Below are positions 46,701 through 55,318 of a stretch of 64,000 nucleotides of DNA, piece by piece. Made by a program: the position numbers and the translations under genes. This DNA comes from Bacillota bacterium (GTDB lineage Bacteria > Bacillota > UBA4882 > UBA8346), in the NCBI GenBank assembly GCA_023426245.1, contig JAFABB010000024.1, forward strand, positions 1 through 64,000, written 5' to 3'. How positions within the stretch are numbered: the first letter of the stretch is position 1; each line of letters opens with the position of its first letter. Below the pieces are notes generated by a model. The model had not been told where the DNA came from and did no database searches. It saw only the letters and a program-made list of their open reading frames with translations.

Positions 46701-47828
46701 ATGTATGATTTATTGTCACTGCTGACTGGCGTGGTAATTGCCATCATGATTGCAATCAACGGCGGTCTGACGGCACAATACGGCGTGTTCGGTGCGGCTG
46801 TCATCATTCATATCGTCGGGAGTTTCTTTGCTTTTATACTCATTAAGATACACCGGCAAAACGTATCGTTTCAGCCAAGCATCCCTTGGTGGATGTATCT
46901 CGGTGGGGTGATTGGCGTATTAACGACGGCATTTAATAACTTCGCCTATGGTAAAATCAGCCTGACAAGCATCATTGCATTGGGGCTTTTCGGACAAACC
47001 GCCACTTCCTTGGTTATTGACCGCTTCGGTCTGTTCGGCATGGAGAAATATTCGTTTAAAAAATCAACGCTGATTGGGTTGGCTTTTGCTCTCGTCGGTA
47101 TTTGGGTGATGCTGGATAATTCCGCCGGAGGCGCTTTGTATGCGCTCATGCTTTCCTTTGCCGGAGGCGTCACGGTTGTGCTTTCGCGTACGGTTAACGC
47201 AGGATTATCGGAGCGTACCGGTGCGATGCAAGGTTCGTTTATCAACCATATCGTAGGGCTCCCTGTAACCGTAGGCGCTCTCTTTCTTTGGGGCGGAAAT
47301 GATCTCGTCTTCACCAGGTTCTCGTTTTCATCTAACGGTTGGATATACTTAGGCGGTGTATTGGGGGTTTTCGTGGTGTTACTTTTCAACATTATCGTAC
47401 CTAAGACCCCGGCGTTCCGTCTGACACTTCTGTCGTTTATCGGGCAGGTATTCGCAGGAATCGCTCTGGATCTGATCACAAAGCAAGGATACACCGAGGC
47501 GACTTTCTTCGGCGGGCTGTTGGTTGCCTCAGGTATTGCCGGAAATATCTTGTTTGAGCAAGTCTACCTCCATAGAGAGCGGGAGGCGCAGCGTTACTAT
47601 GACAGAATCGATAAAATGAAAGAAGCTGAACTGGCACATCTTTTAGCGCTTGGAGCACAACCTTTTCCTCAAAAGCCGGATATTGTGTTCGATACCCGCC
47701 CGGAGAAAAGCATATGTTGTCCGCATTGCTGGACGATTCAACCTTCGACCCGCAATCGCTGTTGCGGCTATCGATGCAACGTGAAGTTTATATTCCTGGA
47801 CGAGGTAGATGAAGAAAAGCCCATATAA
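46701..47828 (+). CDS. YdcZ/DUF606-type DMT transporter with C-terminal zinc ribbon
   Basis: The 375-residue membrane protein has about ten predicted helices arranged as two YdcZ-like repeats (GVVIAIMIAINGGL at the start; GGVLGVFVVLLFNIIVP in the second half). A cytoplasmic tail follows (about 290-375) containing ICCPHCW and CCGYRCN, a four-to-six-Cys zinc-ribbon-like unit not usual for the family. It probably exports a small metabolite. GAGGTGATG precedes the ATG. A palindrome upstream suggests repressor control. By eye, base composition is higher in GC than in the MACPF gene next door. Confidence 0.8.
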   Translation: MYDLLSLLTGVVIAIMIAINGGLTAQYGVFGAAVIIHIVGSFFAFILIKIHRQNVSFQPSIPWWMYLGGVIGVLTTAFNNFAYGKISLTSIIALGLFGQTATSLVIDRFGLFGMEKYSFKKSTLIGLAFALVGIWVMLDNSAGGALYALMLSFAGGVTVVLSRTVNAGLSERTGAMQGSFINHIVGLPVTVGALFLWGGNDLVFTRFSFSSNGWIYLGGVLGVFVVLLFNIIVPKTPAFRLTLLSFIGQVFAGIALDLITKQGYTEATFFGGLLVASGIAGNILFEQVYLHREREAQRYYDRIDKMKEAELAHLLALGAQPFPQKPDIVFDTRPEKSICCPHCWTIQPSTRNRCCGYRCNVKFIFLDEVDEEKPI

Positions 47829-47954
47829 ATAAGGAAAAACATTTGGAGGTGGTTCCATTTCAAGAAAGTCCTCATTTTTGTTTCTGAGAAATAAGTTTTA
47901 CGGACTTCTAGAAGTTTGCAAAATGAGAAGTTTGGAATTTGAGAATTCTAAAAA

Positions 47955-48210
47955 CCCGTTTTGCCGGCCCATGCTCTCTCCCATCACGCAAAAACGCCAT
48001 GGAAGAGAGTGCACTGTTGCCTATTTTTCGCCGTCATAATCCTTCCCAGACGATACCGGGGAAAGGCCAGCATCTCCGCGTAATCTACAGAGCTGGGGGC
48101 CTTACTTGAATTTTGAACGGTTTGAAAATCTAAGCCTGTTCATGGACCTATCAAATGCATCTCATGGCGCATATGATGGGCGGTGGACTTACGATGTGAA
48201 ATCCATATAG
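47955..48210 (+). pseudogene. decayed gene, C-terminal part only
   Basis: Three plus-strand frames yield protein-like pieces that join on repair of indels: SPITQKRHGREC near 47972, then PSQTIPGKGQHLRVIYRAGG, and finally PYLNFERFENLSLFMDLSNA and HGAYDGRWTYDVKSI ending in TAG at 48208. It looks like the last 80-90 residues of an enzyme. I do not recognise the family. The rest of 47829-48241 holds nothing else. Confidence 0.5.
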
Positions 48211-48241
48211 TGCAATACTTTGGCAAGCCACTCCAAGGGCA

Positions 48242-49189
48242 TTATTTTCCATCGCCCATCTTTGTGAGTTCAATCCGGTTTTTTAAATCGTTGACCTCTT
48301 GCAAATCAATCAATCCAACTTCCCGATGCATCGCATTGGAGATACCGCAAGCCATGGACAGGCAGAACGATTCTTCGATCCCCCATCCCCGGTTGATACC
48401 GGCGGCAAATCCCGCTACACTTGCATCCCCCGAGCCAATCGAAGATTGATTGCTAACCACAGGAAGCGCGGCTTTCAGCATTCCTGTTTGATTAATCAGG
48501 ATTGCTCCATTCTTGCCCATTGAAATCATTAAATTTTCCAAACCAAGATCAATCAGCTTTCCAGCTGGTTTCTTAACAGCATCCTCATCGAATTCATCGA
48601 AAACCATTCCGGTATAGTCCACAAATTCCCGCAAATTTGGTTTTGCAAAATAATAACGGCCTGGAAGGGAATGATGAAACGTTTCACCGAAGGTGTCTAA
48701 AAAACAAAATGCTTGCTTCTCCTCACAGATTTTACTGATGGTCTGATAAATCGACGGATGGGTCCCGGGAATAATCGCCCCCGAACAAATGACGATATCC
48801 CCGTCGACTATATCACGATTCAATTGGCCGATTAAATTTCGAACGGTTCCCTCATCTGCGGTAGGGCCTGCCTCGAGTATCTCGGTTTCAACGCCTTGGT
48901 CACGATCGATAATATTGATGGTCGTCCGGGTATCGCCATCAATATTAATGAACTTCTGCAGGATGCCTAAAGAAATGGTTTCAGCCTTAACCTTTTCACC
49001 GGAGCTTCCTCCGATGAATCCATAAACTGTACAAGTTTCTCCTAACCGTGCTAAAACTTTAGCGACATTGACACCTTTACCACCGATACAAATCGCCGGG
49101 CGGTTATCCCGGTATAATTGACCGGCCTTAAATTGATTAATAAAATATACTCTGTCAATCACCGGATTCAAACAGATGCTCCTAATCAT
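48242..49189 (-). CDS. PfkB-family hexose-phosphate kinase (1-phosphofructokinase/LacC type)
   Basis: The 315-residue kinase has the FruK/LacC start (CLNPVIDRVYFI), GGKGVNVAKVLARLG and the catalytic GSGDASVAG motif. Family enzymes phosphorylate fructose-1-phosphate or tagatose-6-phosphate to the bisphosphate that a class II aldolase then splits. The gene overlaps the aldolase gene by eight bases, which supports coupling of the two reactions. It is the last gene of the LacI-regulated operon. Confidence 0.9.
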   Translation of the reverse strand: MIRSICLNPVIDRVYFINQFKAGQLYRDNRPAICIGGKGVNVAKVLARLGETCTVYGFIGGSSGEKVKAETISLGILQKFINIDGDTRTTINIIDRDQGVETEILEAGPTADEGTVRNLIGQLNRDIVDGDIVICSGAIIPGTHPSIYQTISKICEEKQAFCFLDTFGETFHHSLPGRYYFAKPNLREFVDYTGMVFDEFDEDAVKKPAGKLIDLGLENLMISMGKNGAILINQTGMLKAALPVVSNQSSIGSGDASVAGFAAGINRGWGIEESFCLSMACGISNAMHREVGLIDLQEVNDLKNRIELTKMGDGK

Positions 49190-50165
49190 GGTCCACAGTC
49201 CTTATGTTTTTTTCCGAATTTATATTACTACCCGAGGCCTCATAACGTCCCGAGCTTAAAACAACCTCGCGCATCTTATGCCGTACTTCATTCATAAAAG
49301 CTTCCCTGCCTACCGCCATATACTTTCGAGGATCATAGATCGCCGGATTTTCGGCCATATAGCGTCGAATCGCCGCCGTACAAGCGTTAAAATTATCTAC
49401 ATCCATATTGACTTTGCAGACGCCTAATCGAACCGTTTCTCGAATCAAATGTTCGGGTACGTTCTTCATGTACTCTACTTTTCCGCCATAGTGATTGATC
49501 GTATCAATATAGCCCGGTGTGATTGAAGCCCCTCCATGCAAAACCAAAGGATACCCCGGTAAATTATTGGTGATCTCGTGCAAGCGCTTCATATCAATTT
49601 GCAGATCCTGATCCGCCTTGACACCGCCATGGGAAGTACCCACCGCTATTGCCAGAGAATCACAGTTGCTTTCCTGGACAAACTCAACGACATCATCGGG
49701 GCTGGTATACTGATTCTCTTCGGAAAAAAAATCATCTTCAAACCCGGGCAGACTTCCTAGTTCAGCCTCTACCCAGACTCCTTTTTTATGGGCATAATCG
49801 GCTACCTTTCGGACCAATTGGATATTCTCCTTAAAGGGCAGCTTCGAACCGTCGATCATGACGGAAGCAAATCCCGCATCAATACTGTTTTTACATATTT
49901 CATAATCACTGCAGTGATCATGATGAATACATACGGGAACCTCAAGGTGTTCGACCATCTTTTTTACCAGACTTAAAAAAACATTGATATCTCCCACATA
50001 TTTCCGGGCACCCATCGACACCTGCACAATGACACCTGACTTTTCCATCTGGGCTGCTCCCAAAACCGCTTGCGCACTTTCCATATTGAAAATGTTAAAC
50101 GCCCCTAAAGCGTAGCCTTCTTGATAGGCTTTTTTAAAAAGCATCTTCGGCTTTACGAATGCCAT
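49182..50165 (-). CDS. class II sugar-bisphosphate aldolase (fructose/tagatose type)
   Basis: This 327-residue Zn-dependent TIM-barrel enzyme has the motif IHHDHCSD (catalytic Asp and Zn ligand His), VEAELG, GTSHGG (Zn His), VLHGGAS (Zn His) and KVNMDVDN (phosphate binding). It cleaves a ketose-1,6-bisphosphate to dihydroxyacetone phosphate and an aldehyde. The stereospecificity cannot be read. GGAGGGTC precedes the ATG. It overlaps the esterase gene by 13 bases and the kinase gene by eight. Confidence 0.92.
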   Translation of the reverse strand: MAFVKPKMLFKKAYQEGYALGAFNIFNMESAQAVLGAAQMEKSGVIVQVSMGARKYVGDINVFLSLVKKMVEHLEVPVCIHHDHCSDYEICKNSIDAGFASVMIDGSKLPFKENIQLVRKVADYAHKKGVWVEAELGSLPGFEDDFFSEENQYTSPDDVVEFVQESNCDSLAIAVGTSHGGVKADQDLQIDMKRLHEITNNLPGYPLVLHGGASITPGYIDTINHYGGKVEYMKNVPEHLIRETVRLGVCKVNMDVDNFNACTAAIRRYMAENPAIYDPRKYMAVGREAFMNEVRHKMREVVLSSGRYEASGSNINSEKNIRTVDHD

Positions 50166-51064
50166 AAACGACCCTCCTTTGGTAAACCAAAATATTTAGC
50201 GATAAACGGCTCAATCCGCTTTAAGGTTTCCATCACTTCCACAGGCTGGTTGAACCAACCATGTCCTTTTCCTTCAAAAATTTCCATTTTCGATGAAATC
50301 CCCTGTTTATTGAGATTTTCAACCATCTGGGCCGAGTTTTTCCAAGAAATCACTGCATCATCCCTACCATGCAACAAAAGCATCGGCGGAGCCCCAAGAC
50401 CTACCCGCAAAAGAGGCGAAGCTTCCTGGTATATTTCTGGAATCTCTTCCGGAGTTCCACCCAAATATTGCCGAATATGGTCTTTTTCGCCGGGAGCGGT
50501 TTTCAGAAAACTGATAAAATCCAAAACTCCGTTAAAAATGATCGCCAGATTCACATCGCTTGCAAAATCACCATAGCCACCGTTTCCTTCATATACCTGA
50601 ACTCCATTCGTCACTCCCGCCATAGCCGCGAGTTGACCTCCGGGAGAACCTCCTATCAAAGCGATCTTTTGGGGATCAATATGATAGCTTTCGCTTACCG
50701 ATCGCACCCAACGAATTGCACATTTAACATCCCATAATGCTGCCGGAAAGGAAGCATCCCCGCTTAAACGATAATTGACCGAAACAGCAAAATAATTATA
50801 TTGTAAGGCCAAAAAAGAAGCTTGAGGCCAAAATTGCCGCTTATCTCCGCTCCAAAACCCTCCTCCATGCAGAAAAATCACTGCGGGCCGAGGGAAAAGG
50901 GGATTTTTTTCCCGATAATAAACATCCATTACTATGTTTTTCCCCTTTGGCGCAGTGGTTAAAAGTTGATCTTCAATGAAAGTCACCGATTGGGGAAGAA
51001 CTTGATCCCTGAATAATCCATTTTTCAGCAATTCCATAAACTGCTGATCGTCTACTAATCTCAT
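50153..51064 (-). CDS. alpha/beta-hydrolase esterase (BD-FAE/HSL-like)
   Basis: The 303-residue cytoplasmic esterase has the oxyanion motif FLHGGGFWSG, the nucleophile in IGGSPGGQL (usually GDSAGG), the Asp in HGRDDAVI and the His in GKGHGW. Such enzymes remove acyl groups from sugars or xylan oligosaccharides. Its place inside a transporter-aldolase-kinase operon implies that the imported compound is an ester or is acylated. AGGAG precedes the ATG. Confidence 0.87.
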   Translation of the reverse strand: MRLVDDQQFMELLKNGLFRDQVLPQSVTFIEDQLLTTAPKGKNIVMDVYYREKNPLFPRPAVIFLHGGGFWSGDKRQFWPQASFLALQYNYFAVSVNYRLSGDASFPAALWDVKCAIRWVRSVSESYHIDPQKIALIGGSPGGQLAAMAGVTNGVQVYEGNGGYGDFASDVNLAIIFNGVLDFISFLKTAPGEKDHIRQYLGGTPEEIPEIYQEASPLLRVGLGAPPMLLLHGRDDAVISWKNSAQMVENLNKQGISSKMEIFEGKGHGWFNQPVEVMETLKRIEPFIAKYFGLPKEGRLWHS

Positions 51065-51156
51065 CCCAAACTCCTATCTTCTGCACGCAGTTCAAACCGG
51101 GATGGATGGGGAAAACAAACGTTCTTCCCAATCCATCCAATAAATACCAGTCTCAG

Positions 51157-52221
51157 CTATTCGTTTTTATTTTCCATCCGGAGTTCTTTAAAAGCCGCCA
51201 TAAGATATTGGGTTTTGACAAACTCCTTCGCCGGCACGAAATTATCCAGCAAACCGGCATCGATAAACATTCTTTCTTGCGCTTCATACCATTTCAACGC
51301 TGTTCCGTTTGAAAATATCTTCTCAACACTGCGATTATCCATGAAATTGGTCTTCTCAACCAAACTGCCGATAACTTCCTTGGGCTGCTGCAAATAATCG
51401 GCAACCAGACTTACGGTTTCATTCATATGGTTAACCCGGTATTGTTGACCCTTCAGTAGGCACTTTAAAAATCTGACCGTTGCTTCCTGATTCTTTGGAT
51501 TTTCTAAAAATCTCGGCGTAGTAATCCAGCTGTTAGGAAAAACCGCTTTGGGTAAAAAGTCTTTCGAAGTCTGAATGGTTACCGTATTTTCCGAATTATT
51601 CTTCCGAATCTGATCAGTATAGGGCGATTCAATGGAAATACCGTCGATTTTGTTGGTCATAAAGGCGGCTACTTTCCCGGCGGCATCCATATTGACAATC
51701 TCCACTTTCGAAGGAGCTATTTTCGCGCGTTTTAAAGCCAAACTTAAAAATAATTCCGAGGTTGTCCCCTTGGTGATTCCAATAGTCTTTCCTTTCAAAT
51801 CCTTGATCGACTTGATTCCGGATTTTTTAGTGACCATGATTTCGCTGCTCAAGTCGGTGCAGTCCATGGTAATCATCACGCATTGCTTTTTCGGGCCGAA
51901 TATGTGGGCTCCCACACCCAAATATCCGATATCGATATCACCGGAAATCATTGCCGCAATTTCCGGGGGTCCGGCAGTAAATTTTACCAGTTCAACTTCA
52001 AGATTCTCTTGTTTAAAATAGCCTTGCTTTTCTGCTGCCAAAATTGCCCCCAATCCGACCAAATGGGGATGATAGGCTACCTTAATGTGAATTGTCTCTT
52101 TAGACTGAGACTTTTCAGCCGTTTTGTCATTGTCGCGCCCTTCCACAATCCCCGTCATACACGTAACGAGCAAAATCAAAAATAAAATTTTACTTCCAAT
52201 CCACAAATTCCCTTTTTTCAT
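51157..52221 (-). CDS. NitT/TauT-type ABC transporter substrate-binding protein
   Basis: The 354-residue secreted SsuA/NMT1-like protein has a signal sequence (KILFLILLVTCMTGIVEG). Family features are KVAYHPHLVG, AAEKQGYFKQENLEVELV, SGDIDIGYLGVG and GKTIGITKGTTSE. The ATG at 52221 follows AGGAAGG; the GTG at 52230 is too close. SsuA-like proteins often bind sulfonates or related anions, which is unusual beside sugar-bisphosphate enzymes. Confidence 0.88.
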   Translation of the reverse strand: MKKGNLWIGSKILFLILLVTCMTGIVEGRDNDKTAEKSQSKETIHIKVAYHPHLVGLGAILAAEKQGYFKQENLEVELVKFTAGPPEIAAMISGDIDIGYLGVGAHIFGPKKQCVMITMDCTDLSSEIMVTKKSGIKSIKDLKGKTIGITKGTTSELFLSLALKRAKIAPSKVEIVNMDAAGKVAAFMTNKIDGISIESPYTDQIRKNNSENTVTIQTSKDFLPKAVFPNSWITTPRFLENPKNQEATVRFLKCLLKGQQYRVNHMNETVSLVADYLQQPKEVIGSLVEKTNFMDNRSVEKIFSNGTALKWYEAQERMFIDAGLLDNFVPAKEFVKTQYLMAAFKELRMENKNE

Positions 52222-52303
52222 TACAATCACCCTTCCTGTTTGCTTTGGTTTTTAATCAGACACCGGCCGAACCGGTGATCGATTCAATACTTTGCAATTC
52301 GGT

Positions 52304-53101
52304 TTACTTTGCATGGTCCAGATATTCTTCATATACCTTCGACCATAAAAGGTTCTTTATTTCATTAAATTCCTTGGTCAATTTCAATTGCTGGTTTCTG
52401 GGATAAGGCAAGTCAATATCAATGAGCTCTTTAATCCTCCCCGGACGGGCGCTCATTAAAATAACTCGTTGAGCCAGCAGTACTGCTTCTTCAACATCAT
52501 GGGTAATGAAAAAACAGGTTTTCTTTTCTTTGGCCCAGGTATTTAAAAGGTTCTCCTGCAATTGGGCCCGGGTCTGAGCATCCAACGCTCCAAACGGCTC
52601 ATCCAATAGCAAAACGGATGGTTTTGCGGCATAAGCCCTGGCGATGGCGACTCGCTGTTTCATCCCCCCAGACAGTTCCTTGGGATAGGCATTACGAAAC
52701 TCTTTTAACCCAACCAATTCGATATAGCTTTCGGCAATTGTTGTGGATTCTTTCTCAGGAACATGTTTCAGCTTAAGTCCAAATTTCACATTTTCAAGAA
52801 CCGTCATCCACGGAAACAAAGCATATTGTTGAAATACGACTCCTTTACCTTTCCCCGGCCCGGTTACAACTTTTCCGCCTATTTTCACATGGCCGGTACT
52901 AGGTTCCAATAAACCGGCGATAATATTGAGTAATGTCGTCTTCCCACAACCGCTGGGGCCGACTACCGTCACAAATTCATTATGTATCAGATCGAGGTTA
53001 ACCGTATCCAAAGCTATGCTGGGACCGCTTCGGCCTTCATAGACCTTGGTGACATCCCTTATCTCAATCTCAATGCTTAAGTTTTCGAGTTCACCCGTCA
53101 T
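52304..53101 (-). CDS. NitT/TauT-type ABC transporter ATP-binding protein
   Basis: The 265-residue ATPase has Walker A GPSGCGKTT, Q-loop VFQQYALFPW, signature LSGGMKQRVAIARA, Walker B LLLDEPFGALD and switch His in FITHDVEEA. Its start overlaps the stop of the permease gene by four bases (ATGA), with AGGAGGTG upstream. Confidence 0.92.
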   Translation of the reverse strand: MTGELENLSIEIEIRDVTKVYEGRSGPSIALDTVNLDLIHNEFVTVVGPSGCGKTTLLNIIAGLLEPSTGHVKIGGKVVTGPGKGKGVVFQQYALFPWMTVLENVKFGLKLKHVPEKESTTIAESYIELVGLKEFRNAYPKELSGGMKQRVAIARAYAAKPSVLLLDEPFGALDAQTRAQLQENLLNTWAKEKKTCFFITHDVEEAVLLAQRVILMSARPGRIKELIDIDLPYPRNQQLKLTKEFNEIKNLLWSKVYEEYLDHAK

Positions 53102-53913
53102 CGGTTATGCACCTCCTGCCATCCTGTTAATTTCCGTTCAAGAAATAATACGATTTTATCTAAAACAAAACCGATAACCCCAATGGTGATGATTCCTAAA
53201 ATAACTTCATCCATAGCAAAAGTAAGGGCTGCTTCCTGAATCATGTTTCCCAATCCTTGAGAAGCGCCGGTTAATTCGGCGGCAACCAATGTGGTTAGCG
53301 CTGTGGCCAACCCCAAACGAATACCGACCAAAATATAGGGGAAAGAGGCGGGCACAACCACATTTATAAAAATATCCTTATCGTTGGCATCAAGCACTCT
53401 GGCAGCTTTTATCAAAGTAACATCTACATTTCTGACACCTTGATAAATCGTCACCACCATGACCAAAAAAACGGCAAAAAAGATGATCGCGATTTTAGCT
53501 GAAGTGCCAATACCAAATATTACAATGACAAGTGGAATAAGAGCAATGGGTGGGATGGTTCTAAAAAATTGGATCCAGGGCTCGACAATCCTGCGAAATG
53601 GCCGGTACCACCCTAATAAAAAAGCAACTGGGATCGAAGCAATGACTCCGAGTATAAAACCGCCGAAAACTCGAATTAAACTGACCTTGATGTTTCCCAG
53701 CAATTTACCGTTGGCGACATCGGTGATGAATGCCTTAAAAACCTTAACCGGGCTGACAATAATCGTACTGATTTCGGGAAATACAGAAATCAAGCTCCAT
53801 AACAGCAACAGCACGCCGAATGATAATAAGAGTATCATCCCATTGTTTATGCTTTCCATGGAAAATAAACCGCCTTTCCTCTGCCGTTGCAGCTGTTGTT
53901 GATCCTTAGGCAT
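53098..53913 (-). CDS. NitT/TauT-type ABC transporter permease
   Basis: The 271-residue permease has a short basic, Gln-rich N-terminus and about six predicted helices. The ATPase-contact loop is KAARVLDANDKDIFINVVVP. It is the first gene of a six-gene operon (permease, ATPase, binding protein, esterase, aldolase, kinase). A perfect LacI operator lies 37 bp upstream over the promoter. Confidence 0.9.
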   Translation of the reverse strand: MPKDQQQLQRQRKGGLFSMESINNGMILLLSFGVLLLLWSLISVFPEISTIIVSPVKVFKAFITDVANGKLLGNIKVSLIRVFGGFILGVIASIPVAFLLGWYRPFRRIVEPWIQFFRTIPPIALIPLVIVIFGIGTSAKIAIIFFAVFLVMVVTIYQGVRNVDVTLIKAARVLDANDKDIFINVVVPASFPYILVGIRLGLATALTTLVAAELTGASQGLGNMIQEAALTFAMDEVILGIITIGVIGFVLDKIVLFLERKLTGWQEVHNR

Positions 53914-53949
53914 GTATCATAGCCCCTTTCTAGTCTTTATTGTAAACTG

Positions 53950-53967
53950 ATAGAAAACGTTTTCTAT
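53950..53967. promoter_or_regulatory. LacI operator of the NitT/TauT-aldolase operon
   Basis: ATAGAAAACGTTTTCTAT is a perfect 18-bp palindrome with central CG. On the minus strand a TACAAT -10 lies at 53938-53943. The operator covers the spacer and the weak -35 (TAGAAA, 53961-53966), so bound repressor would exclude RNA polymerase. The LacI gene is immediately upstream. Confidence 0.75.
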
Positions 53968-53981
53968 TTTTCGAAAAAAAA

Positions 53982-54995
53982 TTATAGCGCTTTGACGGAA
54001 TCTCGGATTAGAATTTCCGAGACAATGATATATTCTCTATAATCATATGGATAATGACCACTGAGCCTGTCCAAAATAATCTGACCGGCCTTGCTTCCTA
54101 GCGCATAAGTATTTTGAGAAGCGATAGTGAGCTTGGGTTCAATCAAATCCAATAAATCCTTTGATCCAAAAGAAACTAAGGAAATATCTTCCGGAATTTT
54201 TAAACCAAATTCGCGAAGAGCAATAATAGCGCCCTCGGCCATGATGTTATTGGAGCAAAACAAGGCGGTCGGGATATCGTCTTTGTTTTCGGTGATCATT
54301 TTTTTTACTGCCGCACAGGCATCTTGCCGTTGAAATCCCCCCTGCAAAACATGATGATCCTTCAGCGACAAACCATAATGTTTAAATGCTTCTTTAAATC
54401 CGTCAAATCTCTCCATGCCGACACTAATAGCTAATGATACATTAATGATGGCGATCTTCCGATGCCCATTTTTAATCAAATGCTCGGTAAGGCGGTAAGC
54501 GGCATCAAAATTGTCTTCCACGATTACATCCGTATTGATACCCGGAATCTTCCGGTCAATCATAACGACCGGCATACCTTGATCTACCAATTGTTTAATA
54601 AAAGAACCCGTGGGGTCTGAAGAAGCAATAACAATCGCTTCCACCCTTTTTTCATTCAGCATTTCCAACAATTTTTGTTCTTTTTGGGGTATGCCATCGC
54701 TGCTGCAAAAAACAAGACTATGTTCTTCCGTGCTGATTACACTTTCCATGGCTTTGGCTATCTGCATAAAAAAGGGGTTGGAAATATCCGCGACTACAAA
54801 ACCAATCATATTGGTTTTATGATTCTTTAAACTCCTAGCGATTCCATTAGGTTGATAATTTAAATCTTTGATGCATTGGAGAACCTTTTCCCGGGCTTTA
54901 TCACTGACCGGATAATTATTATTGATTACCCTCGACACGGTAGATAATGATACATTCGCCCTTTTGGCCACTTCTTTGATTGTCGTTTTATCCAC
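53982..54995 (-). CDS. LacI-family transcriptional repressor
   Basis: The 337-residue regulator starts at GTG (54995, GGGGGT upstream) with an N-terminal HTH (TIKEVAKRANVSLSTVSRVI), then a hinge and a sugar-binding-like effector domain. The frame extends to 55091 but that part is not LacI-like. Operators before its own gene (55031-55050) and before the downstream operon (53950-53967) indicate autoregulation and control of the transporter-aldolase operon. LacI effectors are usually sugars or sugar phosphates, which supports a sugar-like substrate. Confidence 0.92.
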   Translation of the reverse strand: MDKTTIKEVAKRANVSLSTVSRVINNNYPVSDKAREKVLQCIKDLNYQPNGIARSLKNHKTNMIGFVVADISNPFFMQIAKAMESVISTEEHSLVFCSSDGIPQKEQKLLEMLNEKRVEAIVIASSDPTGSFIKQLVDQGMPVVMIDRKIPGINTDVIVEDNFDAAYRLTEHLIKNGHRKIAIINVSLAISVGMERFDGFKEAFKHYGLSLKDHHVLQGGFQRQDACAAVKKMITENKDDIPTALFCSNNIMAEGAIIALREFGLKIPEDISLVSFGSKDLLDLIEPKLTIASQNTYALGSKAGQIILDRLSGHYPYDYREYIIVSEILIRDSVKAL

Positions 54996-55030
54996 ATCTG
55001 TACCCCCAAAACCAAACTGCCGATCCATCC

Positions 55031-55050
55031 GATAGAAAACGTTGTCTATC
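55031..55050. promoter_or_regulatory. LacI operator upstream of the repressor gene
   Basis: GATAGAAAACGTTGTCTATC is a near-perfect palindrome (one mismatched pair), the same motif as at 53950. It lies 36 bp upstream of the GTG start and suggests autoregulation. A third, weaker copy of the half motif (AGAAAACGTT) lies at 55272-55281. The stretch 54996-55318 otherwise contains no gene. Confidence 0.7.
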
Positions 55051-55318
55051 GTTAACATCTTTATAATATATTTTTTATCTTTTAAAGTCAAGCTTTCAAA
55101 GAAATTAATTTTAAAAACGTCTCCTATCCGCTAAATCCAATATCTAAAAACCAAGCAATATAAGAGTCTTACGAAATCAGAAAATTCGATCTCAGCTGAA
55201 CCTTTGAAACTAAATTGAAAATCCCAGGCTCATAGGTTACAATTTATTATCAATTCGCTATCCTAACTAACAGAAAACGTTATCATAATATCGGAATTTC
55301 AATCATCCGGTTTAGCGG

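Noticed and set aside
46946..47494. 182-codon open frame on the minus strand
   Set aside because: Antisense to the YdcZ-type transporter gene, which has clear membrane segments and a ribosome binding site.
53950..53967. catabolite-responsive element (cre)
   Set aside because: The palindrome resembles a cre box, but the perfect symmetry, the second copy before the local LacI gene and the position next to it favour the local repressor.
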